Shown here: in pieces, positions 45,306 through 55,138 of the stretch | Position numbering within the stretch: position 1 is the first letter of the stretch | Layout: every line of letters begins with the position of its first letter | DNA from: Pictodentalium vernedei | Lineage: Eukaryota > Mollusca > Scaphopoda > Dentaliida > Dentaliidae | Assembly (NCBI GenBank): GCA_031216915.1 | Contig: CM062292.1 | Coordinates: forward strand, 71,592,956-71,656,955 | DNA length: 64,000 nt | Direction: 5' to 3' | Made by a program: the position numbers and the translations under genes | The notes under the pieces: generated by a model | Seen by the model: the letters and a program-made list of their open reading frames with translations, nothing else | Told to the model about the DNA's origin: nothing | The model's database searches: none

Positions 45306-45686
45306 ATGTTGGTGATAAAGAACAGGGGATACGTCAGAACTTATGTTCAAGGCGGTTCTGGCATCGTCGATTCTATAATGCGAGCATTCACGAGCGATGC
45401 GGGTAGAAAACTCGCATTGACTGCATTTGAGGTCGGTAAGAAGACGGCTTTGGATGCTGGTAAGAAAGCCGCTTCCAAAGCCAGTGGTAGGATAGCTTCT
45501 GTGGCTGGCAAGAGGGCAGCCGACGCGTTGATCAACAAGTTGATCAGTCCACCGGCGAAGCGAGCTGCGTTAGAGTGAACGCCGAAAAGTTGGAAAGATT
45601 TTAAGGATGCTGTGGTACCCATACAAGATTTAGCCAAAATGACGAGTGGATCAGGATTGAAGAGAACTCGCGACGGTGTGATATAA
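45306..45686 (+). pseudogene. Basic Ala/Lys-rich small protein (core/pX-like), internal stop
   Basis: The open part is 90 codons (45,306-45,578). YVQGGSG near residue 15 resembles an adenain-type cleavage site (xxGG-x). Residues about 30-80 are Ala/Lys/Gly repeats of GKKAASKASGRIAS type, as in basic virion core or membrane-associated peptides. A TGA at 45,576-45,578 interrupts the frame. The same frame continues with a charged segment containing SGSGLKRTRDGV to a stop at 45,684-45,686. The comparison with adenovirus pX/core proteins is by composition and gene position only. TATA-like ATATATATTATAAAA lies at 45,286-45,300. Confidence 0.55.
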
Positions 45687-45782
45687 ATAAATAACAATAA
45701 TATTAAAAACTAAGTTTGAAAAAAACATAAAAAATTGTGTTTGAAAGAATCTAAAATAACAACAACAAAAAATAAAACAAAG

Positions 45783-46604
45783 ATGAACATTAAAGATATG
45801 TCTTGGAACGACGCCGCGACCAAGAGGTCAAATAACGAGTTCTTTCCCAAAAGCATAAGAGGCTTGATAGTGGGAAAATCGAATTGTGGAAAGACCAATC
45901 TGTTGATGAATCTGTTGTCCCGACCCGACTGGTTGGATTACAACAGATTGTTCGTGTTTGGCAAGAGCTGGTTTCAACCCGAATACAGATTGCTTCGAGA
46001 GTGCATGGATCGTAGATTGCCCAAGGACGTCATAGCCAGAATCTTTGACAGTAGGGAGGAATTCGACAAGAGTGAAGCTCCACTTTCGACCATTTTGGAC
46101 GGTGCAGCGATGGAACTGATGAAGAGAAATGCATCTTCGAACGTCGAGTGTCGATTTTATGAGAACGCTAGTGACGTTCCGGATCCTAGAGAATTGAAAT
46201 CGGAAGATAAGAATCTCATGATTTTCGACGATCTGCTTTTGGAGAGACAGAACCGATGTGAATCGTATTACGTTAGGGGTCGACACAGCAACGTGGACTG
46301 TGTCTACCTGTCGCAGAATTATTTTCGATTGCCCAGACAGACGATAAGGGAGAAAGCTAATTTTCTATGTCTCTTTCGCCAAGATCTCAAGAATCTCAAT
46401 CACATCTACGGCGATCAAGTCGCAAACGACATGAGCGTGGTGGAATTCAGGAGATTCTGCAAGAGGGTTTGGGATGGAGGACTTTACAATTTCGTCGTGA
46501 TGCATTTGACAAGCGAATTTAATCGCAGAAAATATCAGTGCGGATTCGACAAGTTTTATGTTTCTGATGATAATAAGATAGAGCGTGAAATAAAAAAAAT
46601 TTAG
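45783..46604 (+). CDS. Genome-packaging ATPase (FtsK/HerA, A32-like)
   Basis: 273 residues. The start is placed at ATG 45,783 (MNIKDMSW) rather than an upstream ATG at 45,735, because that matches family length and the upstream part is A-rich leader. Walker A GKSNCGKT is at residues 31-38. Walker B NLMIFDD is at about 144-150. The arginine-rich segment RGRHSNVDCVYLSQNYFRLP contains the SQ sensor-like motif usual in A32-type ATPases. In Polintons and related viruses this enzyme pumps DNA into the capsid. The frame is intact with no missing catalytic residue. It lies between the core-like and penton-like genes. Confidence 0.92.
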   Translation: MNIKDMSWNDAATKRSNNEFFPKSIRGLIVGKSNCGKTNLLMNLLSRPDWLDYNRLFVFGKSWFQPEYRLLRECMDRRLPKDVIARIFDSREEFDKSEAPLSTILDGAAMELMKRNASSNVECRFYENASDVPDPRELKSEDKNLMIFDDLLLERQNRCESYYVRGRHSNVDCVYLSQNYFRLPRQTIREKANFLCLFRQDLKNLNHIYGDQVANDMSVVEFRRFCKRVWDGGLYNFVVMHLTSEFNRRKYQCGFDKFYVSDDNKIEREIKKI

Positions 46605-46663
46605 AAAATAATAAATCTTCAAATAATTAGTTTTGAAAAAATAAAAAAATAAAATTAAATATA

Positions 46664-47419
46664 ATGTTCGAACATGGAGAATTGTTAGGACGGATAGCTG
46701 AGAATACGGCTGCAAAACAATCCATTCAAATCATGGTGAGTGGCGATTTGACTCGATTCGCTATGAAATGCGAACCTTCCATCGAATTGAATAGAGAGAA
46801 AAGATACGAGATGGCGTTGGTGAATCTGGAGACTTATTATTCCTTTCCCAACGTCACCGAAAAGAATAACTCATTCAAGTATTCCGACGGAGTGGATTGG
46901 TTGGAGATTCGAATTCCCAAAGGAAGTTACGACATAGACGATTTGAACAATTACATTCAGACGCGAATGAAGACGGATGGAAAGGGAAGCAACAAGATCA
47001 GACTCGCTCCCAATCCTAACACCTTACAGACGATGTTGGATTTGGAAGATAATTTTTGAGTGGATTTCAACACGGACAATTCTATAGGCAAGATGCTGGG
47101 ATTCGATCGAAAGATGTATCAAGGCCACGTGGCATCTGAAAATACGGTCGACATTCTCGCAGTCAATAGCATTCTGGTGAATGTGGATGTGATTGCTGGA
47201 AGCTACGTGAATGGTAGCGCTCAACCGACGATCTATTCCTTCTTTCCAAACATGTCACCGGGTTATAAGATCATGGAGCGACCTCGAAATTTAGTTTATC
47301 TACCAGTGATTTTAGACATGTTGTATAGTCTCAAAACCACGTTGACAGATTAAAATGGTGAACTGTTAGATCTTCGCAGAGAGAGGGTGACGATACGATT
47401 TCACATAAGAGAAATATAA
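46664..47419 (+). pseudogene. Minor capsid (penton-like, single jelly roll), two stops
   Basis: The family signature is seen as ALVNLETYYSFPNV, then IPKGSYDIDDLNNYI, and later YSFFPNMSPGYKI with VYLPV. Polinton minor capsid proteins of about 250 residues form the vertex pentamers. The reading keeps one frame for 252 codons but is interrupted by TGA at 47,057-47,059 and TAA at 47,351-47,353. The last segment resembles a normal C-terminus and ends at 47,417-47,419. Two stops make a functional product unlikely. It directly follows the ATPase gene, the usual neighbourhood. Confidence 0.85.
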
Positions 47420-47567
47420 AAGCAAAAAAAAAAAATATTGTGTATATATATAGATAACAAAAAAATAAAATAAACGCAATATTAATTTTACAAGAATTAT
47501 TTTCATATAAATAATTATTATTAAACAAGAAAACAATTGAAGTAAATATATTTTAAAAAAAAGAATT

Positions 47568-48179
47568 ATGACAGAATACGTGATTAAAAACGTGAACATA
47601 TCCGCAGGACAGAGGAAGAAATTTAAGAGAGCGTTAACAACTCGAGGCGAGGTGGTGAGATTCAAATTCACTCATGAAGATCTGATGAGAGGTGGTCAGG
47701 ATTCGATCGCCTGGACCAGAAGTCAAATCAAAAGGATGGAGAAACTGATTCGCGATGGAAGAGGGTTGACGGTGAGATTGAGTCCCGCTCAATTGAGATA
47801 CAATTTGAGAATGAAAGGTGGTTTCCTACCGCTATTGGCAGGAATCGCCGCAAAAGCATTACCCTTCACCGCAAAGGCACTACCCTTTCTCGGAAAGACT
47901 CTCGGCGTGGGAGCTCTCACGGGACTCGTGAGTTTGGCAGTTGAGAAATTAATGGGTGGCAGCAGACTGTTTTTGAAGAAGGGAGGAGCCGTGTGTCGCG
48001 TCCACATAGACGACAGCGGTAAAGGATTGTATCTAGAACCCGTTGGAGGTGGCAACTCTTTGAGTGGAAACGGTCTCTATCTGAAGAGTGGACAGAACGT
48101 TGAGCGACTCGGCAAGGGTTTGTTGCTCGGTGAGAATTCGCCGTTTAAGAATATACCGATTTTGAATATATTATTATAA
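47568..48179 (+). CDS. pVI-like minor virion protein with protease sites
   Basis: 203 residues, intact. The N-part (1-80) is basic with repeated VRFKFTHEDL and LTVRLSPAQL units. RMKGG-F at 81-86 matches the adenain consensus (M/I/L)xGG-x. It is followed by a 40-residue small-hydrophobic segment (LPLLAGIAAKALPF...) that could be a membrane-active helix released by cleavage, as in adenovirus pVI. A Gly-rich C-part has further GG pairs. The same architecture is recurrent in Polintons (recalled). The membrane-lytic role is inference. A TATA-like GTATATATATAG lies at 47,440-47,451. Confidence 0.65.
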   Translation: MTEYVIKNVNISAGQRKKFKRALTTRGEVVRFKFTHEDLMRGGQDSIAWTRSQIKRMEKLIRDGRGLTVRLSPAQLRYNLRMKGGFLPLLAGIAAKALPFTAKALPFLGKTLGVGALTGLVSLAVEKLMGGSRLFLKKGGAVCRVHIDDSGKGLYLEPVGGGNSLSGNGLYLKSGQNVERLGKGLLLGENSPFKNIPILNILL

Positions 48180-48248
48180 TATAAGAAAAAAATTATATAA
48201 TTATATTATAAATATCAATCATAGAAAAAATATAAATAATATATAAAA

Positions 48249-48665
48249 ATGGATAAAATGGTGGAGAAACAATTAGACGATAATGATGAATATCAGGAGA
48301 CAGAGTGTGAAAAAAAAGATGTGGAAAAATGGTTAGATGCTAATGATGGATATCTAAGGAAAGAACTGATGAAAGAGTTAGATAAACAGCAGGATTGACG
48401 GTTGGAAATGAAAAGAATGAGACGCTTTCCACCGTCACCACTACCTTCCGAAGAGAATGGTAATGATGCGAGTGTTATCAAGAGATGCACAACATTCGTT
48501 CATAATTATGATTCGGATAAACAAATGTGTTGTTATAAAAACGTATCATATTACAAAAAAAAGAAAAAAAGAAAAGAAGAATCGACGCTGAAATTTAAGA
48601 AAAAAGGAAACGTTATTATAATATATGGTAATAGTGAAGAAGGAAAACAAAAAAAAAAAAAATGA
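48249..48665 (+). pseudogene. Unknown charged Polinton ORF, internal stop
   Basis: A frame of 138 codons starts at ATG 48,249 with an Asp/Glu/Lys-rich N-part containing DDNDEYQETECEKKD. It is interrupted by TGA at 48,396-48,398, continues with KRMRRFPPSPLPSEENGNDA, and ends in a lysine run at 48,665. The stop overlaps the first base pairs of a hairpin (48,661-48,685). No family is recognised. If the TGA is an artefact, this would be a small highly charged protein. Confidence 0.4.
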
Positions 48666-48697
48666 GATCTAAAGATGATCTCATTACTTTTTTTTTT
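48649..48697. terminator. Terminator-like hairpin between convergent genes
   Basis: A run, AATGAGATC (48,661-48,669), loop TAAAGAT, GATCTCATT (48,677-48,685), then ACTTTTTTTTTT. It lies exactly between the rightward ORF ending at 48,665 and the leftward ORF ending at 48,737. The same stem recurs at 49,354 and 57,111. Confidence 0.6.
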
Positions 48698-48736
48698 TTT
48701 CCTTCTTCTTTGCTAAAAAATCAATCTCTCTATTGT

Positions 48737-49183
48737 TTATATTTCCAAGTCCATTATTAGCATGTTGACACTCATGTATTCTCCTTTTTCAAAAATGTGT
48801 TGAATGTTTATCTTTACTCTTTTGAGTTTTTTTACATCGGTGAACTTGCTCTCACCACCCGATTTGTCCACGAGTTCGTGTGAGATTTTTGGATATATGT
48901 AACTTCCATAGAACAACGTCAAATCGTCCTTGTCGACTTCTTTATCTTTAGCGATGACGATTTTCTGCAGATCGCTTTGGTACTCGTAAAACAAATCGAG
49001 CATGGCTTCATCCAATTTCAAAGTCATCTTATATCTATCGTATTTATGCTCTAAATCCTTCATCTCGATCTCGTTCAATTCGATGGGATCGTGTTGTTGT
49101 AATCTATAGATTTTATGACTGAATTTCTTATACGTTTCGACTCGTTTCAATTTCAATTTGCATCTTTTAGGTGTTGCTGTCAT
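48737..49183 (-). CDS. Orphan Polinton protein F (paralogue of G)
   Basis: 148 residues from ATG 49,183, intact. It begins MTATPKRCKLKLKRVE and has a central DPIELNEIEMKDLE and LDEAMLDLFYEYQSDLQ. The charged pattern is consistent with alpha helices. No family is recognised. A damaged copy (G) lies directly upstream with similar flanks, so the pair arose by a tandem duplication of about 690 bp. It is preceded by the TATA/AAACTTTTT module shared with G, the IAP and PolB, which suggests expression in the same phase as the polymerase. Confidence 0.65.
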   Translation of the reverse strand: MTATPKRCKLKLKRVETYKKFSHKIYRLQQHDPIELNEIEMKDLEHKYDRYKMTLKLDEAMLDLFYEYQSDLQKIVIAKDKEVDKDDLTLFYGSYIYPKISHELVDKSGGESKFTDVKKLKRVKINIQHIFEKGEYMSVNMLIMDLEI

Positions 49184-49257
49184 GATCGATTATTTGTTTT
49201 GTTTTTTTTTGTTTTATGAATTCTTGCAAATAATGTGTATTTTAAATTTTGTATTTT

Positions 49258-49312
49258 AATAATTTGTTTAAAAAGTTTTTTTTTTTTTTTGCTCTTGATA
49301 TATATATAAAAA
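49258..49312 (-). promoter_or_regulatory. Shared promoter module upstream of ORF F
   Basis: On minus: TATATATATCAAGAGC, an A run, then AAACTTTTTAAACAAATTATT and 'aaaatacaaaattt'. The ATG follows about 75 bp later. Compare the modules at 49,930, 50,061 and 50,846. Confidence 0.6.
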
Positions 49313-49353
49313 AAAAAGTTTTTTAATTTTCTTTAATGTGAAAATTTTTTTGT

Positions 49354-49392
49354 AAAAAGTAATGAGATCACCTTTAGATCTCATTACTTTTT
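49354..49392. terminator. Terminator-like hairpin, perfect 16-bp stem
   Basis: AAAAAGTAATGAGATC (49,354-49,369), loop ACCTTTA, GATCTCATTACTTTTT (49,377-49,392). It lies just past the 3' end of ORF G and within the duplicated unit. Confidence 0.65.
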
Positions 49393-49399
49393 CCTTCTT

Positions 49400-49870
49400 C
49401 TTCGCTAAAATCAATCTCTCTATTGTTTATATTTCCAAGTCTGTTATTAGCATGTTGACATGCATCATTTTTCCATTTACCAAAATGTCTTCAATGTTTA
49501 TCTTTACTCTTGAGTTTTTCTACATCAGTGAACACGCTCTCACCACCCGATTTATCCAGGAGTTCGAGTGAGATTATTGGAAATATTTTTTTTTTCCATA
49601 GAACATCGTCAAATCGTTCTTGTCGAGTTTTCTGTATTTGGTGATGATATTATTCTGCAGATCGCTTTGGTACTCGTAAAACAAATCGAGTATGGCTTCA
49701 TCCAATTTCAAACACATCATATATTCGTTGTCGCAGCGCTCTAAGTCCACCATCTCAACCTCGTTCAATTCGATGGGATTGTGTTCTAATGTATAGATAT
49801 AAGTACCTGATAGCTTATATATTTCAACTCGTTTCAATTCGCATCTTTTAGGTGTTGTTGTCATGATCAA
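49400..49870 (-). pseudogene. Orphan Polinton protein G (damaged paralogue of F)
   Basis: The open part is 98 codons (49,870-49,574), starting MIMTTTPKRCELKRVE. It matches F through NPIELNEVEMVDLE and LDEAILDLFYEYQSDLQ. At a T/A homopolymer (49,586-49,595) the frame shifts. DNA matching the F C-terminus continues to about 49,420 in other frames. The downstream hairpin and upstream promoter module are duplicated as well. It is probably the decayed member of the pair. Confidence 0.65.
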
Positions 49871-49929
49871 TTATTTGGTCTTTTATGAATTCTTGCAAAT
49901 AATGTATATTTGAAATTTTGTATTTAAAT

Positions 49930-49970
49930 AATAATTTGTTAAAAAAGTTTCTCTTTATATATAAATAAAA
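49930..49970 (-). promoter_or_regulatory. Shared promoter module upstream of ORF G
   Basis: On minus: TTTATATATAAAGAGAAACT then TTTTTTAACAAATTATT and 'atttaaatacaaaattt'. The TATA element and the AAACTTTTTTAACAAATTATT block are adjacent here. The ATG is about 60 bp downstream. Confidence 0.65.
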
Positions 49971-50060
49971 AGTTAAATTTTAACATCCTTTTTTTTTTTT
50001 TCTCGTCTTCAATTTTTTCACGTTAAGAACATAAAATTGATTAATTCTTTTTGAAGGAAT

Positions 50061-50145
50061 TAAAACATATTATAAACAATTTTTAAAACTTTTTAACAAA
50101 TTATCATTAATACAAAATTCGAAAAAAAAAATATTCTTACAAACC
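50061..50145 (+). promoter_or_regulatory. Shared promoter module upstream of the IAP gene
   Basis: CATATTATAAACAA (weak TATA) is followed by AAACTTTTTAACAAATTAT (50,086-50,104). Then come ACAAAATTCGAAAAAAAAA and TATTCTTACAAA. The last three blocks are identical or nearly so upstream of PolB. Confidence 0.65.
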
Positions 50146-50163
50146 CAATTTTGAGGTAAAACA

Positions 50164-50790
50164 ATGATCAAGTCTGAACATCCGAATTATAGTTTAGAAC
50201 ATGCAAGACTTCAAATGTTTAAAAATTGGCCTTCGCATCTTGCTCAAAAACCTGAAGATTTAGCTGCTGCAGGTTTCATTTATGTGGGTAAAAGTGATAG
50301 AGTTAAATGTTTTTGTTGCAACATACATTTAATGAATTGGGAACCTCACGACAAACCTTTGCTAGAACACATAAATAATACCAAAGGTCGTTGCGATTAT
50401 TTGAAGAAGATCCAGTCATTGGGGTTGATTAAAATTGAAAATGAAGAATGGGAAAGAAATAAAAACGAGAGTTTATTAAGGGGTATTTTACAATCCGGAT
50501 ACACGAAGGAACAATTGTACAATACATTGAATTACGCAAACAAGACGTTATCTCAATTCTTGACTTTAAAAGATTTGATTCAATTCATGAAAGAAGCAGA
50601 CGAGATATCATCTGTTGAGAAGGAGTCGGGTAATATGAACATGTGTCTGCTTTGCGAAAACAAATCCTCAAACGTTTTGTTTCTACCATGTGCACATTTA
50701 TGTTATTGTAAGGAATGTTATTCTAGAGACGAGAAAACGTGTTCATTTTGCAAACAAGAAATAAAAGCAATCGTAAATTGTTTTGAATAA
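50164..50790 (+). CDS. IAP-like protein: BIR domain plus C-terminal RING
   Basis: 208 residues, intact. The BIR domain (about 10-80) has the zinc ligands C49-x2-C52, H69 and C77, with AAGFIYVG before and W59 between. A helical linker follows. The C-terminal RING (161-196) has the C3HC4 set C161, C164, C176, H178, C182, C185, C193 and C196. One BIR plus RING is the layout of small inhibitor-of-apoptosis proteins (animal and baculovirus types). These bind caspases or IAP antagonists and act as ubiquitin E3 ligases in the cytosol. Its presence inside a viral element suggests blockade of host cell death, which is inference. It shares its promoter module with PolB. Likely captured from a host or another virus. 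No introns are visible. Confidence 0.92.
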   Translation: MIKSEHPNYSLEHARLQMFKNWPSHLAQKPEDLAAAGFIYVGKSDRVKCFCCNIHLMNWEPHDKPLLEHINNTKGRCDYLKKIQSLGLIKIENEEWERNKNESLLRGILQSGYTKEQLYNTLNYANKTLSQFLTLKDLIQFMKEADEISSVEKESGNMNMCLLCENKSSNVLFLPCAHLCYCKECYSRDEKTCSFCKQEIKAIVNCFE

Positions 50791-50845
50791 AAAAAAAAAT
50801 TAAAGAAAAAAATTGAATTAAAAAAAATTTGAATTAAAAAAGAAA

Positions 50846-50931
50846 TCTTTTTATATATATAAAGAGTAAAAAAAACAAAACTTTTTAACAAATTATTTAT
50901 TACAAAATTCGAAAAAAAAAAATTCTTACAA
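50846..50931 (+). promoter_or_regulatory. Shared promoter module upstream of PolB
   Basis: TTTTTATATATATAAAGAG (50,848-50,866) is a strong TATA element. AAACTTTTTAACAAATTAT (50,878-50,896), ACAAAATTCGAAAAAAAAA and ATTCTTACAA run up to the ATG at 50,932. The 19-base block is identical to that upstream of the IAP gene. Confidence 0.7.
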
Positions 50932-53900
50932 ATGGAGCAAACAGATAAAAAAATGGAAAATTTAAATGCGAAAACCGTACCTCAGTTAAACGAGATTTGT
51001 AAACTATTAAAAATTTCACATTTCAGAAATCATAGAACTAAATCAAAAAAAATTGAAGTCATACAGAAATATTTGCGAAATGATGGAAAGGCAAACGAAA
51101 TGCTGATAGCAACGACGTCAAAAAATGCATTGGTTGTGAAAAATGAGAAGAAGAAGAAAAAGATAGTAAAAGGAATCGAAATGCCGACGTCGAAAAAAAA
51201 CAAAAACGTTTTGATTGTGAAAAATAAGAAGACAACTAAACGAAAAGCCGTTGAAGAACTTCAAGTTTCCAAAGAAAAGAAAAGAAAAACTAAAACGAAA
51301 ATGAGTGATGCACTTCAGATTCTAGGCAAACGAGATATATCGAGCGAAATTCGACGAGCAATAAACAAAGGGAAAGGAAAAGAATATCTAGCACCACTCG
51401 CCACAGAACTATTTCAATCGAAGTTCGTAGAACGGGAGAGTGTGATCAAAGGCATTTTTAAAACTTTTGACGTGGTTCCCTCGTTGAAGAAAATCGATCC
51501 GAAATTGTTCATGGAACGGGTGAAGAAAAAAGTATTGGATTTGTTTCGCAAATACATGAATGTGGGACTAAAAATTAAGATGATACTCCATTGCGTGATG
51601 AATAAAATTGACATGAAGTCCGGCGAGAGCATCGTGAAAAATGCATATTTCAGATCTAACGTCGAACCCGTATTTCGAGGTTCAGATTTATCGGACGTTT
51701 TCAAAAAGATGAAAGACAAGATGTTGATGTCTCTCGCGAATTATCAACATGAAGGTAGTAATTGGACGTTCGATGAGGTGTTGAAACTCGAAATTCACAT
51801 AATTGAAAACGATTCATTGAAAGGATCTTCCTACGTGAAATTACCGTATTTCCTAGCTAAAAAACACGCCGTGGTCAACGTGAGAAATAAAGATGATCAG
51901 TGTTTTAAATGGGCAGTCACCTCCGCTTTATACCCTGTCAAAATGAACATCGAAAGAGTTTCTTGTTATGTGGAGACTTCTAAAAATCTCGATGGGACCA
52001 GAGTGACTTTTCCAACAGAGTTAAAGCACATCGAACGTTTCGAGGTTCAAAATCCCACCATAGCGGTGAACGTCTTGGGATACGACGATGAAAAACAAAC
52101 GATCTATCCTCTCAGACGGACTTCGTATCTCGAAAGAGAAAAGACGATTATTTTATTATTGATTTCGAATGATGACAATCGTCATTATTGTTGGGTTAAA
52201 CATCCAAGCCGATTACTGTCAAGACAAAATAATAAACATGAACATAAGGTATGTTTATGTTGCAACTGCATGAACATGTTTAAGAGCGAAAAATCGTTAG
52301 CAAAACATCAGGAATATTGCAATGAAAATCAAGGTGTCACCGTCGAAATGCCCAAACCCAACACCATCGTGAACTTTAAAAATCACAATAGAAGGTTAAA
52401 AGTACCATTCGTCGTGTACGACGATTTCGAATGTTTCACCATGAAAATGAGTTCCTGTCAACCCAACGCTCTTCAAAGTTACGTAAAAGATATCAAAAAC
52501 ACATACCTTTGGGCTATTGCATTTACATGAAATGCGCTTTCGACTCGCAACACGACATGGGTCCCTTCACTTACACGAAACAGTATGAAGATGACGACGT
52601 GGCCCAAAGGTTTGTGGAAGAGTTAGAATCGAAAATTCAAATGTTATGCGACAAATTCAAAACTCCGGCGAAAATGATCATCACACGAGAGCAGCAGGAC
52701 GAAAATAACAGAGCCACCAAATGTCACATATGCAGACAATTGTTTGACGAGAATTCAGAGGAAAATAAGAAGGTCAGAGACCACGATCATTACACGGGTC
52801 TGTATTGCGGTCCGGCTCACAGCAAGTGTAATTTAAAATATCGAGATGCCGTTTTCTATCCGGTGATGTTTCACAATCTCTCGGGTTACGACAGTCATCT
52901 GTTCGTGAAAAATCTCTGCACCTCACACGAAGAATTAAATTGCATCGCGAACAGCGAAGAAAAATACATTTCCTTCACGAAATGGAAGCTCATGGAGAAG
53001 AAAAGAGTAATCGACGGAAATACGTTGGAAGAAAAAATGAAATCCATTCGTAGAGGCATACATTTCATCGACAGTTTTAAATTCATGTCGACCGCTCTGG
53101 AAAAATTAGTCGATAATATGAGCAAGGATAAATTTAAAATCATGAGCGAACATTTCGGAGAACGAGTAGATGTCATGTTGAGGAAAGGAGTCGATCCTTA
53201 CGATTACATGAGCAATCTAAAGAGATTCAAAGACACCGCACTACCTTCGAAAGAAAATTTTTATTTGAAATTATACGAATCCGACATTTCCAACGAGAAT
53301 TACGAACACGCCAAAAACGTGTGGAAATCATTCGATATGAAAACCATGAGAGATTATCACGATCTCTATCTGAAGACCGACGTTCTGCTCTTGGCAGATG
53401 TGTTCGAAAATTTTCGAGATGTCTGTTGTCGAAATTACAATCTAGATCCCGCTTGGTATTTCACCACACCCGGTCTGGCGTGGGACACTCTGTTGAAGAC
53501 CACCGAAGTTCAATTGGAATTATTATCTGATGTGAACATGTTGCTCATGTTCGAAAGGGCTGCGAGAGGTGGCGTCTCGATGATCTCCCACAGATATTCT
53601 ACAGCTAACAATCCCTACATGAAAGAAGGTTTCGATTTGAAACGATCAAATACGTACATACAGTATTGGGACGCTAATAATCTGTACGGTTGGGCTATCA
53701 TCCTTTACCGATCGGAAATTTCGAATGGGTGACGGAACCCGAAGAGATGCAAAAATGGAGAGACTATCCTTGCATTTTAGAAGTCGATTTGAACTATCCG
53801 GAAGAATTACACGATCTACACAATGATTATCCGCTGGCTCCCGAACGAATGGAACCGAACGAAGGAGACGAGGAAAAACTCATTCCGAATTTATTTAACA

Positions 53901-55016
53901 AACGTAACTACATCGTCTACAGCGAGAATTTGAAACAAAACGTCGATTACGGGATGAAATTAGTCGACATACATCGCATCATTCGATTCGACGAAGAGCC
54001 TTGGATGAAAAAATACATCAATCTCAACACGAATATCAGAATTCGAGCCGAGAACGATTTCGAAAAAGATTTCTTCAAACTTATGAACAACTGCGTGTAC
54101 GGTAAATCGATGGAAAACATCAGGAAGAGAACCGACGTTCGACTCATCACGTCTGAGAAAAGAGCTAAAAAATTAGTGACGAATCCCAATTACAAACACC
54201 GAACCATATTCGACGAAAATCTAGTGGCCGTTCACATGCAAAAGACGCACCTGAAGTTCGACAAACCATATTATCTCGGACCGATCATCTTAGATATCAG
54301 CAAGCGATTGATGTACGAGTTTCACTACGATTACGTCAAACGATAGTTTGGTGATAAAGCCAAACTACTGTTCACCGACACGGACAGTTTAGTTTATGAG
54401 ATAGAGACAAAAGACGTCTACCGAGATATATCTCAGGACGTGGCCGAGTGGTTCGACACGAGCAATTATCCCGTCGATCACCTGTTCAACATTCAATCGA
54501 ACGACAACAAGAAGGTGTTGGGTAAATTTAAGGACGAGAGTGGCGGTAAACAAATCGTCGAATTCGTGGGCTTGAGACCCAAACTGTATGCTTATCGTCT
54601 AGAAGATGAAGAGATCAAGAAGTGCAAAGGGGTTAAAGCGTGCGTGGTGAAGAAAAACATCTCTTTCCAAGAGTATAAAGATTGTCTGTTAGGAAGTGGT
54701 CCGGTGTATAAGACTATGAAATCGATTCGAAGCGAAAATCATGACTTGTATACCGAAATAGTCAACAAGATTTCGCTGACGGCCGACGACGATAAGAGAT
54801 TCGTGTTAAGACAATAAAATAAGCACTTTGGCACTCGGACATTGGACTGTGGATCTAATTTTACACGATATAAATGTGGATGATTGGATTCCAGATATGA
54901 TTGTGGATGATAAGATTCCAGATATGATTGTGGATGATAGGATTCCAGAAAATCAAGAGGAATTAGATGGATTCGAAATTATAGAAATCGATAAAGACAT
55001 CGAGAGAGTTAGTTAA
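50932..55016 (+). pseudogene. Protein-primed DNA polymerase B, broken in four places
   Basis: The N-part (50,932-52,530) begins with a SAP-like helix-turn-helix (TVPQLNEICKLLKIS), then a Lys-rich linker. A conserved Polinton region with NVRNKDDQCFKWAV follows, then a C2H2-like finger (CLCCNCMNMFKSEKSLAKHQEYC, split here as CNCMNMF...H...C). The exonuclease-like start VPFVVYDDFECF is present. The frame shifts near 52,490 into the second part (to 53,732), with DHDHYTG, HNLSGYDSHLF and the motif A region YWDANNLYGWA. It shifts again near 53,700, meets TAG at 54,344-54,346, then shows motif C TDTDSLVYE (about 54,380). A last shift near 54,815 leads to ALGHW and an acidic repeat tail ending at 55,014. 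Replication by this copy is therefore not expected. Confidence 0.95.
54860..54960 (+). repeat. Short tandem repeat in PolB C-terminal tail
   Basis: GATTCCAGATATGATTGTGG occurs twice and GATTCCAGA a third time at 30-bp spacing (54,886-54,955), encoding I-P-D-M-I-V-D-D units. It is an unusual acidic extension after the conserved end of the polymerase. Confidence 0.7.
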
Positions 55017-55138
55017 AAAAGAAAAAGAAAAAAAGAAAAAAAAATAACGTCATTTTAGTAAATTATAATAAAATAAATAAATAAAAAAAATATATATATA
55101 CGCATTTATGAATTAGAAAATAGAGATATCCATAGAAG

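Noticed and set aside
47331-47671. Minus-strand Phe/Ile/Tyr-rich frames in the Polinton
   Set aside because: They are complements of A-rich leader DNA between the penton and pVI-like genes.
50932-55016. Stops and shifts in PolB as introns or programmed recoding
   Set aside because: The breaks lack splice signals or slippery-site structure and fall inside conserved motifs. Random decay is simpler, though read errors remain possible.
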